Shown in pieces: positions 35,547 to 42,517 of a stretch of 64,000 nt of DNA. The stretch's first letter is position 1. The number at the start of each line of letters is the position of its first letter. The stretch comes from C-114 sp963745405 (GTDB lineage: Bacteria; Chloroflexota; Limnocylindria; Limnocylindrales; CSP1-4). The stretch spans positions 124,001 through 188,000 of the forward strand of contig CAVUWY010000003.1 in NCBI GenBank assembly GCA_963745405.1, read 5' to 3'. The notes below the pieces were generated by a model. It searched no databases and had not been told where the DNA came from. It saw nothing but the letters and a program-made list of their open reading frames with translations. The position numbers were made by a program, and so were the translations under genes.

Positions 35547-36110
35547 ATGCGCAGCGTGACCTACTCGATGGGCATCTCGCTCGACGGCTACATCGTCGGG
35601 CCGGACGGTGGCTTCGACTGGACGGCGCCCGACGCCGAGGTCTTTCGCTCGTGGATCGACGAGATCCGGGGGGTCGACGTCCACCTCATGGGACGACGGC
35701 TCTACGAGACGATGCTGTACTGGGAGACCGCTGACGAGGATCCATCGCTCGACGACGCAGGGCGCGAGTGGTCCGCGCTCTGGAAGCCGCTCCCGAAGGT
35801 GGTGTTCTCCACCACGTTGTCGGCGGTGCAGGGCAACGCCCGCCTGGCCTCCGGCAGCCTGGCCGACGAGATCGGGGGTTTGCGAGCCGAGCCGGGCGAG
35901 GGCACCATCGCGATCGGCGGCGCGACGCTCGCCGCTGAGGCGGCCGCGTCGGATCTGATCGACGAGTACCTGGCCAGGGTCTACCCGGTGCTGGTCGGCG
36001 GTGGCATCTCGTACTTTCCGCAGCGCGAGCGCCGGGTGGATCTCGAGCTCGTCGAGACCCGCACCTTCAGCTCCGGCGTCGTCTTCCTCCGCTACCGCGT
36101 GGCGCGCTAG
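35547..36110 (+). CDS. Dihydrofolate reductase-family protein (RibD C-terminal domain)
   Basis: 187 residues. SVTYSMGISLDGYIVGPDGG is the family start, then HLMGRRLYETMLYW and IGGATLAAEAAASDLIDEYL (the Gly-Gly nucleotide loop) and YPVLVGGGISYFP. Such stand-alone RibD_C proteins are NADPH-binding reductases of unknown substrate and are common in Actinobacteria and Chloroflexota; it is not the folA enzyme and not a full RibD. GGAGG lies a few bases before the ATG. Neighbours on either side are unrelated. Confidence 0.85.
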   Translation: MRSVTYSMGISLDGYIVGPDGGFDWTAPDAEVFRSWIDEIRGVDVHLMGRRLYETMLYWETADEDPSLDDAGREWSALWKPLPKVVFSTTLSAVQGNARLASGSLADEIGGLRAEPGEGTIAIGGATLAAEAAASDLIDEYLARVYPVLVGGGISYFPQRERRVDLELVETRTFSSGVVFLRYRVAR

Positions 36111-36144
36111 CCGGCTCGTCTGCGGGGCTCCGTCTCCGACGCCG

Positions 36145-36528
36145 TCACCGGCCGCCGCGCCTCCTCGGTACGGGCGAGGCGGCGGCCGACGCCCGGAGGG
36201 CGAGGTAGTAGCGCATGAGGTCCCTGACCTGGTCGTCGGTCAGGTGGTTGTCCGCGCGGAAGGCGCGCTCCACGGCGGCGATCGGATCGGTCGGTCCCCG
36301 CAGGTCCGCGAGGTCCCGCGCGACGTCGAAATCGTCCTCCGTCGAACGGAAGACCCCGACGATCGCGAGCGCCGTCCGGAGGCCGGGCTCACGATTGCCG
36401 GCGAGGATCCGCGAGATGGTCGAATGATCGACGCCGGAGCGCAGCGCAAGTTGGCGGACCGACATCAGGTGGGCCCGAAGCTCGAGCCGGAGCCATTCGG
36501 CGAAGGAGTCGCGGCCGTCCTGGGTCAT
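36145..36528 (-). CDS. XRE-family helix-turn-helix transcriptional regulator
   Basis: 127 residues. LMSVRQLALRSGVDHSTISRILAGNREPGLRTALAIVGVF (about residues 22-61) is a complete Cro/CI-type HTH. The C-terminal half (DVARDLADLRGPTDPIAAVERAFRADNHLTDDQVRDLMRYYLALR) is helical and of unknown role. The start at ATG 36528 places the HTH near the N-terminus; a longer reading to 36657 adds a low-complexity leader. It converges on the DHFR-like gene. No toxin partner is visible, so an antitoxin role is not supported. Confidence 0.8.
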   Translation of the reverse strand: MTQDGRDSFAEWLRLELRAHLMSVRQLALRSGVDHSTISRILAGNREPGLRTALAIVGVFRSTEDDFDVARDLADLRGPTDPIAAVERAFRADNHLTDDQVRDLMRYYLALRASAAASPVPRRRGGR

Positions 36529-36640
36529 CACACTGCCACGCGCCGAGGAGCGGTCCGCCAGCGACCGGGCCCGCTGGGGGAGTCTGGGCGCTCCGTGGCC
36601 CGCAGCCGCAGGGGGCTTGGTCGCCACGCCACCGGCGGGT

Positions 36641-36736
36641 TCAGACGATCCCGCCAATGACCCGATCCCAGCCGGTCGCTGCGTCGACGATGACCACGAT
36701 GGGGACGGCGCCGCTCATCGCCTTCGCGTGATCCAT
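36641..36736 (-). CDS. 31-codon chimeric microgene (CsbD-like start, GlsB-like end)
   Basis: Too short for usual gene calls. GGGAGGATCCGCGCC precedes the ATG, the same ribosome-binding context as the CsbD-like gene at 60207, and the first residues (MDHAKAM) resemble MDDAKKI of that protein. The rest, SGAVPIVVIVDAATGWDRVI then GGIV, resembles the C-terminus of the GlsB-like protein at 40291 (IGAVIVVLVVNAVTGRRRVG then GGIV). The DNA around the stop (TCAGACGATCCCGCCA) is also shared with that gene. It is either a decayed recombinant or a small membrane peptide under a stress promoter. Confidence 0.55.
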   Translation of the reverse strand: MDHAKAMSGAVPIVVIVDAATGWDRVIGGIV

Positions 36737-36888
36737 GGCGCGGATCCTCCCGTTCCTCGTGAGGCGCCGCTCGCGCGGCGGTCCCCTAACCGTACGGGGG
36801 GATGGCTATCAGGCCCGAGCCCGGTGCCGTCGGACAGGTTGCAGACGCCTCACAGGAATGGAGCGGACGAAGGTGCGACGTCAGCCGG
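36731..36888 (-). repeat. Upstream module copy A (homologous to 60202-60364)
   Basis: From the start codon region through ~150 bp upstream, this stretch aligns with the region before the CsbD-like gene. Shared blocks include ATCCATGGC, GGATCCTCCCGTT, CCGTCGGAC, GTTGCA, CGCCTCACAGG and GCGACGTCAGCC. The similarity ends at the stop codon of the OmpR regulator (TCA at 36881). Confidence 0.75.
36805..36843 (-). promoter_or_regulatory. TGCAAC-N27-GATAGC element of the microgene
   Basis: On the minus strand TGCAAC (36838-36843) is followed after exactly 27 nt by GATAGC (36805-36810). The same layout occurs before four other minus-strand genes in this window. The right box may be a -10; the left one would then lie near -45. 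Confidence 0.5.
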
Positions 36889-37714
36889 CAGCGACGACAC
36901 CGTCCGCGGACTCCGTGTGACCGGCCGCGGTCGCGGGATCGAGGACGACCGTCGCGTCGGTGTCGGCGTCATCGGCCGCACCGTCGTGTGTATCCGCGAC
37001 GCTTGCGGGGGCGTCGGTCGACGTCCCCTCGACGTCGAGGAGGTAGCCGATCCCCTGGAATGTCTTGATCCGTCCGGGCTCACCGGGCTCGGCTCCAAGC
37101 TTCCGCCGGACCCGACTTACCCAGACCCGCAGGTACTGCAGGTCGTCCCGATATTCGGGACCCCAGACCTTCGTGAGGAGCTCCGTGTGAAGGACGACCT
37201 TGTCGGCGTTGGTGGCGAGGTGCTGGAGCAGGAGCCACTCCGTTCGCGACAGCTGGACGAGCTCGCCGTCGCGGGTGACCATCCGACGCTCGAGGTCGAT
37301 CTCGATATCGTCGAACTTGACGATGCCCTGGCCGGGCGTGGTGCCTGAGGCTCGACGGAGCACGGCCCGAACACGAGCGGCGAGCTCATCGGGATGGAAG
37401 GGCTTGGCGACATAGTCGTCGGCGCCGAGATCGAGGCCCTTCGCCTTGTCGAGCGTGGACCCCTTCGCAGTCAGGAGGATGACCGGGACCGGGCGCCACT
37501 CCCGAAGCTGCTGCATGACTTCGATGCCATCGAGGTCGGGCATGACGATGTCGAGGAGGACGACATCGGGTCGGACCTCCTCTGCCTTGCGCAGTGCGTC
37601 CTCGCCTCCGTCCGCGGTCACGACTCTGAATCCCTCGGCCTGGAGAGCGATCGAAACGAGCTTCGTGATGCGAGGCTCGTCGTCGGCCACGAGGACCAGC
37701 GGCTGGGTGCTCAC
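36881..37714 (-). CDS. OmpR-family two-component response regulator
   Basis: 277 residues. Receiver domain: VLVADDEPRITKLVSIALQA (acidic pair), VVLLDIVMPDLDG with the phosphoacceptor Asp near residue 52, ILLTAKG and GADDYVAKPF with the Lys. The winged-helix domain ends with RVWVSRVRRKLGAEPGEPGR and FQGIGYLL. Resembles KdpE/RegX-type regulators. An Ala/Asp-rich tail of ~35 residues follows. The GTG at 37714 is preferred because AAGGAG lies 7 nt upstream; for the ATG at 37720 it would be only 1 nt away. No histidine kinase is adjacent; an orphan KdpD-like kinase lies at 56851. Confidence 0.93.
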   Translation of the reverse strand: MSTQPLVLVADDEPRITKLVSIALQAEGFRVVTADGGEDALRKAEEVRPDVVLLDIVMPDLDGIEVMQQLREWRPVPVILLTAKGSTLDKAKGLDLGADDYVAKPFHPDELAARVRAVLRRASGTTPGQGIVKFDDIEIDLERRMVTRDGELVQLSRTEWLLLQHLATNADKVVLHTELLTKVWGPEYRDDLQYLRVWVSRVRRKLGAEPGEPGRIKTFQGIGYLLDVEGTSTDAPASVADTHDGAADDADTDATVVLDPATAAGHTESADGVVAAG

Positions 37715-38178
37715 TCGCATGCTCCTTGTCTGATCGATGCTCGCCCCGCTCGGCGGGACCAGAGGAAGCCTCGCAGACGCTCTTCCCCCCGCAGTCTGCA
37801 CCTGGACCGACTCCCGATGCGTCATCCGACGCGGTGTCGTGCATTGCAGTCACGTTGCAGAGCGTGTCGGACCAGCGTACGAGGCCGGTCCGAAGTGTCA
37901 CCGACTTCGGCCAGCCGCGCGACTGCGATCGTCTCCGGTCGCTCCCGTCCCGCTGCCCAGTCGGTCCGCGGCGTCATCCTGAGCACCGGATGCCTCAGCA
38001 GCTGGGTTCGGGAGACGTGGTGAGGCTCGACGATGGGCTTGGCCGTCGCCGTTTGGGCCCGGTCGCGGGAGGCGGCTTACCCACGGAGGCAGAGTGAGCG
38101 GCATCGTCGCGAGGACGCAATGCCATGGCCTCCGACTGCGTCGGGGCGGACACGGGTCTGCCACTACCGTCGATGACG
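37715..38178. other. Intergenic region between the OmpR regulator and a small gene
   Basis: About 460 bp. It carries the regulator's promoter element and, at 38165-38170, a TACCGT box before the next plus-strand gene. Short open frames on both strands show no family resemblance and no ribosome-binding sites; I see no gene. Confidence 0.5.
37821..37859 (-). promoter_or_regulatory. TGCAAC-N27-GATGAC element upstream of the OmpR regulator
   Basis: TGCAAC at 37854-37859 and GATGAC at 37821-37826 with 27 nt between. The right box is a weaker match than in the other copies and is part of GATGACGCATC, which also occurs upstream of yggT. Confidence 0.38.
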
Positions 38179-38430
38179 ATGTTCGGCAGCCTCCGGCCTG
38201 TGCTCGTGATCGTCCCGACGGAGGATCGGGTGTTCGAGGCGTTCGTGCGGGTCACGTTCGGCGACGATCGGGTGACGCCGGCGGCCCTCCAGGGCAGGCT
38301 GCGGCAGCGCTACCCCGAGGCGATCGTAAGGCCTCGGGAGCTATATGACGAGCCGCTGGTTATCTGGTATGTCTATCGAGATGGACGTTGGACACCCCCG
38401 ACAACCCCCAGGCGACGTGCAGATGACTGA
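38179..38430 (+). CDS. Small hypothetical protein, 83 aa
   Basis: No recognised family. MFGSLRPVLVIVPTEDRVFE then AFVRVTFGDDRVTPAALQGRLRQRYPEAIVRPRELYDEPLVIWYVYRDGRW reads as a compact alpha/beta protein with an aromatic C-terminus. A TACCGT -10-like box lies 8 nt before the ATG at 38179, so it may be nearly leaderless; ATG 38173 is also possible. Overlaps the next gene by 8 bp. The sense-like hydrophobic pattern supports coding. Confidence 0.55.
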   Translation: MFGSLRPVLVIVPTEDRVFEAFVRVTFGDDRVTPAALQGRLRQRYPEAIVRPRELYDEPLVIWYVYRDGRWTPPTTPRRRADD

Positions 38431-38857
38431 ACCAGAGGCGATCGCCCAAACCGAGCATGCTCTTCGCGCCACGTCGGATAGCCTCCTCGCCTCTGTCGAG
38501 GAGCTGTACCAGCTCGAGACGGAGAAGCGGACGCTCCCACCCGGCGACCCGCGCCTGGTCGAGCTCTCGGAGGCGATCGAGCGGATCGCGGTCCGGGTGC
38601 TCGGCTCGACCGTCGAGCAACGCGTCCTGAGCGAGGAGGCCGCGGTCGAGGTGGCGGTCGAAGATCCGCCTGCTCCGCGGCGAGCGATCCAGGATGTCGC
38701 TCCACGCTCCGTCCAGGAGGTACTCGCTGCCTGGCGCGATGCGGAACGGCGCGCGACTGCCGCCGCTCCCGGATCGCCGGAGGCGGCGGCGGTGACGACC
38801 GAGATCGAGCGGCTCAGAGTCGAGTATCGCGAGGCGAGGAATCGCGCGAGCAGCTGA
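38423..38857 (+). CDS. Hypothetical helical protein, 144 aa
   Basis: No known domain. The N-terminal half (EAIAQTEHALRATSDSLLASVEELYQLETEKRTL, positions ~4-37) looks like a coiled coil, followed by PPGDPRLVELSEAIERIAVRVLGSTVEQRVLSEEA. The C-terminal part again alternates helices (SVQEVLAAWRDAERR, VTTEIERLRVEYREARNRA). No signal peptide. ATG lies inside the end of the preceding small gene, so both are probably coexpressed. Converges on yggT. Confidence 0.65.
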   Translation: MTEPEAIAQTEHALRATSDSLLASVEELYQLETEKRTLPPGDPRLVELSEAIERIAVRVLGSTVEQRVLSEEAAVEVAVEDPPAPRRAIQDVAPRSVQEVLAAWRDAERRATAAAPGSPEAAAVTTEIERLRVEYREARNRASS

Positions 38858-38902
38858 GCGTTCGACCGTCGGCCGCGGGGCAGGCAGGGGCCGCGGCCCC
38901 GC

Positions 38903-39364
38903 TCAGGAAGCGGTCGCCCGATCGCGATCGCCCAGCCGGAGGACGGCAAGGACGAGCGTCTCGATGAGCGTCCAACCGACGAGCGCGACCAGGGCGGCCA
39001 TGTCGAACACGGAACCGCTCGAGGTCGTGGTCACCCGGTCGAACCTGAACATGTCGCGGAACGGCTCTACGAAGGGCTGCGTGATCGTGAGGATCGCACT
39101 GACGATCGCATTGTCGTGGTTGGCGACGAGGAGCAGGAGGACGATCCGCAGGATCAGGAGGACCTGGAGGATCCCGAACAGCAGCGCGACGATGCGCTGG
39201 AGGATGGTCAGCGGGCTCGGAGAGGCACTCGTCCGCTCTTTGACGATCGTGGCTCGGCGCGCACCTGAGGCGACAGGGGCGACCGATCCGGCCGCTGGGA
39301 CCGCAGTGGGCTCGACGGTCTGATCGACCGTCTGTCGGACAGTGGTTCGTTCGTAGTCGGTCAC
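38903..39364 (-). CDS. YggT-family integral membrane protein
   Basis: 153 residues. After a ~50-residue hydrophilic, Thr/Ala-rich cytoplasmic N-terminus come helices IVALLFGILQVLLILRIVLLLL and AALVALVGWTLIETLVLAVL. LTITQPFVEPFRDMF between them is the YggT motif. YggT proteins are linked to osmotic tolerance and, in some bacteria, to the division operon. Start is GTG at 39364 with AAGGAGG 6-7 nt upstream. Not near division genes here; lies in a cluster of stress-like small genes. Confidence 0.85.
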   Translation of the reverse strand: MTDYERTTVRQTVDQTVEPTAVPAAGSVAPVASGARRATIVKERTSASPSPLTILQRIVALLFGILQVLLILRIVLLLLVANHDNAIVSAILTITQPFVEPFRDMFRFDRVTTTSSGSVFDMAALVALVGWTLIETLVLAVLRLGDRDRATAS

Positions 39365-39815
39365 GGGTGACCTCCTTGGTCTGCGCGGCTACAGGCGGCC
39401 GCGCACCCGGTCACGTTGGCAGGGCAGACCCTGCGGATGCGTCATCCCGACTTGCGATGGGATGCCACGAACATTGCGGTCGCGGCGAGAGAGAGGGCGC
39501 CTCGACGCGGGACTGAGACTTACGTACCCATCCCGCCTGTCGCGTGGCTGCAATGACTGTGGCCTTGCAGGCGGCGAGTCCGAGAGCTTCACGGATCCAC
39601 CATCCAGTCGACCCGATCGAGATCGAAGACAGCATCGGCGGGCGAACCAAGCGAGCCTCCCTGGAGGCTGTCGCGGTCCGTCCGACCATCCAGAGCCCCG
39701 GAGCGGACCCTCACCGCTTCCGGGGCTCGTCCATCCCCGTCGAGCGAGGATCGGCCCCGCATCTTCGGAAGTCCCAGGCGCACATCAAGGCGAGGTCCAG
39801 CCAGGCCCGCGGCCG
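39365..39815. other. Intergenic region upstream of yggT
   Basis: About 450 bp. Contains GATGCGTCATC (39436-39446), shared with the regulator promoter at 37817, a CTGTAG box close to the yggT start, TGCAAG/TTGCAG half-sites on the minus strand, and the hairpin at 39693-39728. No gene seen. Confidence 0.5.
39693..39728 (-). terminator. Hairpin downstream of the HAD-like gene
   Basis: GAGCCCCGGAGCGG pairs with CCGCTTCCGGGGCTC across a 7-nt loop with one bulged base; a very stable stem 88 nt after the stop of the minus-strand gene at 39816. No T-run. Confidence 0.6.
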
Positions 39816-40199
39816 TCAGGACCCCATCGCCTCTTCGGCGATCACCGCGAGAGCCGCGCTCCGCAGGTCCGCCACCTCGAAGTCACAACGACCGCGGCCG
39901 CTGCGCGGGGTGGGACCGCCGGCCACGAGCACCGTACGGAGACCCGCCTGACGTGGGCCACAGCGTCCTCGCTCGCCGGTGAGGAACCAGGCGGGAGGGT
40001 CTTCGGGCGCTGGCGGATCCTCCACCCAGGCCACCCCGACGAACGGGACCGCCGTCGGCTGCATGCCAACGGCCACCACCTCGTGGCCGGTCGATCGGAA
40101 TGTCTCGATCGCCGCCCTGGCATCGGGCACGAGCGCGGCGGCGGTTTCGCTCCAGCGGAGGAAGAGTGCGGAGCGGTCGAGGTAGACCCTGCCGGCCAT
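39816..40199 (-). CDS. Degenerate HAD-like protein, hypothetical
   Basis: 127 residues. RVYLDRSALFLRW in the place of a HAD motif I (normally DxD), RAAIETFRSTGHEVVAVGMQ as the following helix-strand, and FLTGERGRCGPRQAGLRTVLVAGG resembling the motif IV end of HAD phosphatases. The nucleophile pair is not intact, so it is probably not an active phosphatase. Start at ATG 40199 has a weak ribosome-binding site; longer readings run through the terminator hairpin at 40237. Function unknown. Confidence 0.55.
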   Translation of the reverse strand: MAGRVYLDRSALFLRWSETAAALVPDARAAIETFRSTGHEVVAVGMQPTAVPFVGVAWVEDPPAPEDPPAWFLTGERGRCGPRQAGLRTVLVAGGPTPRSGRGRCDFEVADLRSAALAVIAEEAMGS

Positions 40200-40236
40200 C
40201 AGTCCGCCACCAGCGGCCGACGCTCGAGCGAATGAA

Positions 40237-40267
40237 GGACGCCCATCGCCGATGGCGATGGGCGTCC
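40237..40267 (-). terminator. Hairpin terminator after the GlsB-like gene
   Basis: GGACGCCCATCGCC-GAT-GGCGATGGGCGTCC, a perfect 14-bp stem with a 3-nt loop, 24 nt after the stop at 40291 on the minus strand. Confidence 0.75.
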
Positions 40268-40290
40268 GGCGGCCCTCGACGGGGACCGGA

Positions 40291-40572
40291 TCAGACGATC
40301 CCGCCACCGACCCGTCGCCGCCCCGTGACGGCGTTCACGACGAGCACGACGATGACGGCGCCGATCACGGCGGTCACGATCGAGCTGATGTCGAACGCAC
40401 CATCGATCGGCTTCGTGTTGAAGAGGACCGAGGCGAGGAATCCGCCGACGAGTGCGCCGACGATGCCCAGCACGATATGACCGATGACGCCGAGGCCTTC
40501 GTCCCCCCGGACGAGCAGGCCGGCGAGATACCCGGCGATGGCGCCGAGCACGATCCAGGCGATGATGCTCAC
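40291..40572 (-). CDS. GlsB/YeaQ/YmgE-family (transglycosylase-associated) membrane protein
   Basis: 93 residues, three membrane helices: IAWIVLGAIAGYLAGLLVRG, VIGHIVLGIVGALVGGFLAS and IVTAVIGAVIVVLVVNAVTG. GDEGLGVIGHIVLGIVGALV is the family signature. These small proteins rise in stress and stationary phase; function unproven. Start is GTG at 40572 with AAGGAGA 8 nt upstream. On the minus strand a TTGCAA box (40674-40679) and TGTAGC (15-16 nt later) resemble a promoter. A truncated relative of its C-terminus lies at 36641. Confidence 0.9.
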   Translation of the reverse strand: MSIIAWIVLGAIAGYLAGLLVRGDEGLGVIGHIVLGIVGALVGGFLASVLFNTKPIDGAFDISSIVTAVIGAVIVVLVVNAVTGRRRVGGGIV

Positions 40573-40753
40573 GGTCGATGTCTCCTTGTTCGTTTGCGCC
40601 CCGACGGGTGCCGGGCGATGCCCATCCTGTCGAACGACCGACCCCGCACCGGCTACAGATCGCGCCCAGGGAGTTGCAACCATCTGACAGCGCTGCAACG
40701 GGGCCGCAGCGCTGTCGGCGTCGGCTGTGGACGGCCCGCAAGCCCCCCAGGGT

Positions 40754-40766
40754 TAACGTGCCAACG
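40754..40766 (+). promoter_or_regulatory. Leaderless -10 box of the AI-2E-family gene
   Basis: TAACGT at 40754-40759 lies 7 nt before the ATG at 40767, the same placement as at secD and rapZ. Confidence 0.55.
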
Positions 40767-41921
40767 ATGATCGAGACCAGCCGACCCCGACCTCCTGTGC
40801 CGCGCCGTCCGGATACCCTGGGGTCCGAGCCCGGGCTCACCGAGTGGATCCGTCGCGGCGCGGGTTTCGGCACCGGCGTCCTCGTCGTCACGGGAGCGGT
40901 CCTGCTCCTCCTCGCGGCCGTGCAGGTGGTCGCCCTCGTCTTCCTCGCGATCCTATTCGCATCGGGCCTCGCTCCGGTCGTCGACGCGGTGCGAGGCCGG
41001 GCTTCCTTCGGCCGGACCGCGAGCGTCGGACTCCTGTTCGGCCTCCTCGGCGTCCTCGTCGTCGTCATCGGCATCCTCGTGATCCCGACCGCCCTGAGCC
41101 AGCTCGATGAGCTCGGCCGGGCAGTGCCCGGGTTGCTCGCCAGCGCCAGGCAGACGGCCCAGGCCATGCGACCGGAGGCGCTCGGAACGGCGCTGACGTC
41201 GCTCATCGACCAGGTGACCAGGGCGACGAGATCCGGCCCGGCGCCATCCGCGGATGCCGTCGTCGCCGCGGGTTCGGTCGCCGTCGAGATCATCGGATCC
41301 ATCGCGACGGTCCTGACCCTGACATTCTTCTGGCTCCACGAGCGGCCACGCATCCAGCGATTCTTCCTGGCCCTCGCTTCGATCGAGCGACGGGCTGGAG
41401 CCCGCTCGGCCTGGAACGACATCGAGGATCGCCTCGGGGCGTGGGTCCGCGGCCAGCTGGTCCTCATGGGGCTCATGGCCGGTGCGACGACCGTCGCCTA
41501 CTTCGCCATCGGCCTTCCCTCGGCACTCGTCCTCGGCGTCATCGCCGGCCTGTTCGAGGCGGTCCCGATCGTCGGTCCGCTTCTCGGTGCGATCCCGGCT
41601 CTCGTGGTCGCGACGACCGGCGGCCCGCAACTCGTCCTCGCCGTCGTCGTCGTCTATGTCGTCGTCCAGCTCCTCGAGTCGAACGTCGTCGTCCCGATCG
41701 TCATGCGGAACTCGGTCGGCCTGTCGCCGTTCCTCGTCCTCGTCAGCCTCCTCATCGGAGCGACGCTCGGTGGGATCCTCGGCGCCTTCGTCGCTGTGCC
41801 GATCGCCGCCAGCGCGGAGATCGTGCTCGAACGACTCCAGGCGCGTGACGTGCCCGTCGCCCTCGAACCCGACGTGGGCGAGGAGGAGCCCCTCGGCGCG
41901 GAAGCAGCCGCCGGCGCCTGA
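40767..41921 (+). CDS. AI-2E family transporter (PerM/YdiK-like permease)
   Basis: 384 residues with eight hydrophobic segments. TEWIRRGAGFGTGVLVVTGA and VALVFLAILFASGLAPVVDA begin the domain; GQLVLMGLMAGATTVAYFAIGLPSALVLGVIAGLFEAVPIVGPLLGAIPA and LLESNVVVPIVMRNSVGLSP match the family signature. Name notwithstanding, most members are exporters or Na+/H+ antiporters of unknown cargo. The ATG directly follows a -10 box. A strong hairpin ends the gene. Confidence 0.9.
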   Translation: MIETSRPRPPVPRRPDTLGSEPGLTEWIRRGAGFGTGVLVVTGAVLLLLAAVQVVALVFLAILFASGLAPVVDAVRGRASFGRTASVGLLFGLLGVLVVVIGILVIPTALSQLDELGRAVPGLLASARQTAQAMRPEALGTALTSLIDQVTRATRSGPAPSADAVVAAGSVAVEIIGSIATVLTLTFFWLHERPRIQRFFLALASIERRAGARSAWNDIEDRLGAWVRGQLVLMGLMAGATTVAYFAIGLPSALVLGVIAGLFEAVPIVGPLLGAIPALVVATTGGPQLVLAVVVVYVVVQLLESNVVVPIVMRNSVGLSPFLVLVSLLIGATLGGILGAFVAVPIAASAEIVLERLQARDVPVALEPDVGEEEPLGAEAAAGA

Positions 41922-41930
41922 GGGACATGA

Positions 41931-41965
41931 AGAGATCGGCGGTCGCGCGGCGACCGCCGATCTCT
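41931..41965. terminator. Strong bidirectional hairpin between convergent genes
   Basis: AGAGATCGGCGGTCGC-GCG-GCGACCGCCGATCTCT, a perfect 16-bp stem with a 3-nt loop, 9 bp after the permease stop and 87 bp before the end of the convergent lipoprotein gene. Confidence 0.8.
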
Positions 41966-42051
41966 GCGTCTTCCAGACCTGGTCCGGACGTTCGAGTGGT
42001 TCGCATCGCCCGCGGACACTCGCCCGTCAGGCGGCGCCGGCGCTCATCGGA

Positions 42052-42216
42052 TCAGGACGCCGATGGCGAGGCCGCGGGCGACTCGGCGGGTGCCGAGGCC
42101 GGGGCGGACGCGGGCGCTTCCGTCGGGAGCGGCGCGACCGACGGGGTCGGCGTGGAGGCCGGGCTGCAGGCGACCGCGGCCGCTGCGATGGCGATGACCA
42201 AGATGATCCGCTTCAT
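42052..42216 (-). CDS. Very small Pro/Ala/Ser-rich lipoprotein
   Basis: 54 residues. MKRIILVIAIAAAAVAC is a lipoprotein signal peptide with Cys17 in an AVAC lipobox; the mature part is only low-complexity (STPTPSVAPLPTEAPASAPA and similar). GAGGGGA lies 5 nt before the ATG at 42216. It may be a wall-spanning or spacer peptide, or the stub of a lost larger lipoprotein. It has its own TGCAAC-N27 element upstream. Confidence 0.6.
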   Translation of the reverse strand: MKRIILVIAIAAAAVACSPASTPTPSVAPLPTEAPASAPASAPAESPAASPSAS

Positions 42217-42517
42217 GGATGTCCCCTCGTTCGGATGCAGTGCCCGGCAGTCGCAGACTGCGGGGACGCCATCCTCTCGCGCCATGCATCGCCGACGAGA
42301 TACCCGACCAGCGACGTCGGCTCACGGCGGCGTTGCAAAGATCCACCCCGGGGAACGTGCGCACGACCGCGGTCCGGCACTGCGATATCGATGCAACGGC
42401 GCGGCGTGACGCGCTGATCCGTCGGTGGGCCTGTATTCGTCACGCTGACCGCGGGCGGACCCGTGCCGTCGTCCCCTCCAGGGCCGCACGGACTGCACTC
42501 TACGGACGGACGACTAC
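42217..42517. other. Divergent intergenic region between the lipoprotein and corA
   Basis: 301 bp. Holds the lipoprotein promoter element and, on the plus strand, a CTCTACGG stretch 12-17 nt before the corA GTG that may be its -10. No gene. Confidence 0.5.
42299..42337 (-). promoter_or_regulatory. TGCAAC-N27-GGTATC element of the small lipoprotein gene
   Basis: TGCAAC at 42332-42337 and GGTATC at 42299-42304 with 27 nt between, on the minus strand. The right box (GGGTATC with its preceding G) resembles stress-sigma -10 boxes, but no GTTT-type -35 is placed correctly. Confidence 0.5.

Noticed and set aside
36145..36657. XRE regulator as antitoxin of a toxin-antitoxin pair
   Set aside because: No toxin-like gene adjoins; neighbours are a reductase-family gene and a microgene.
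37995..38255. 86-codon minus-strand frame in the regulator's upstream gap
   Set aside because: Ser/Arg/Pro-rich, no ribosome-binding site, no family resemblance.
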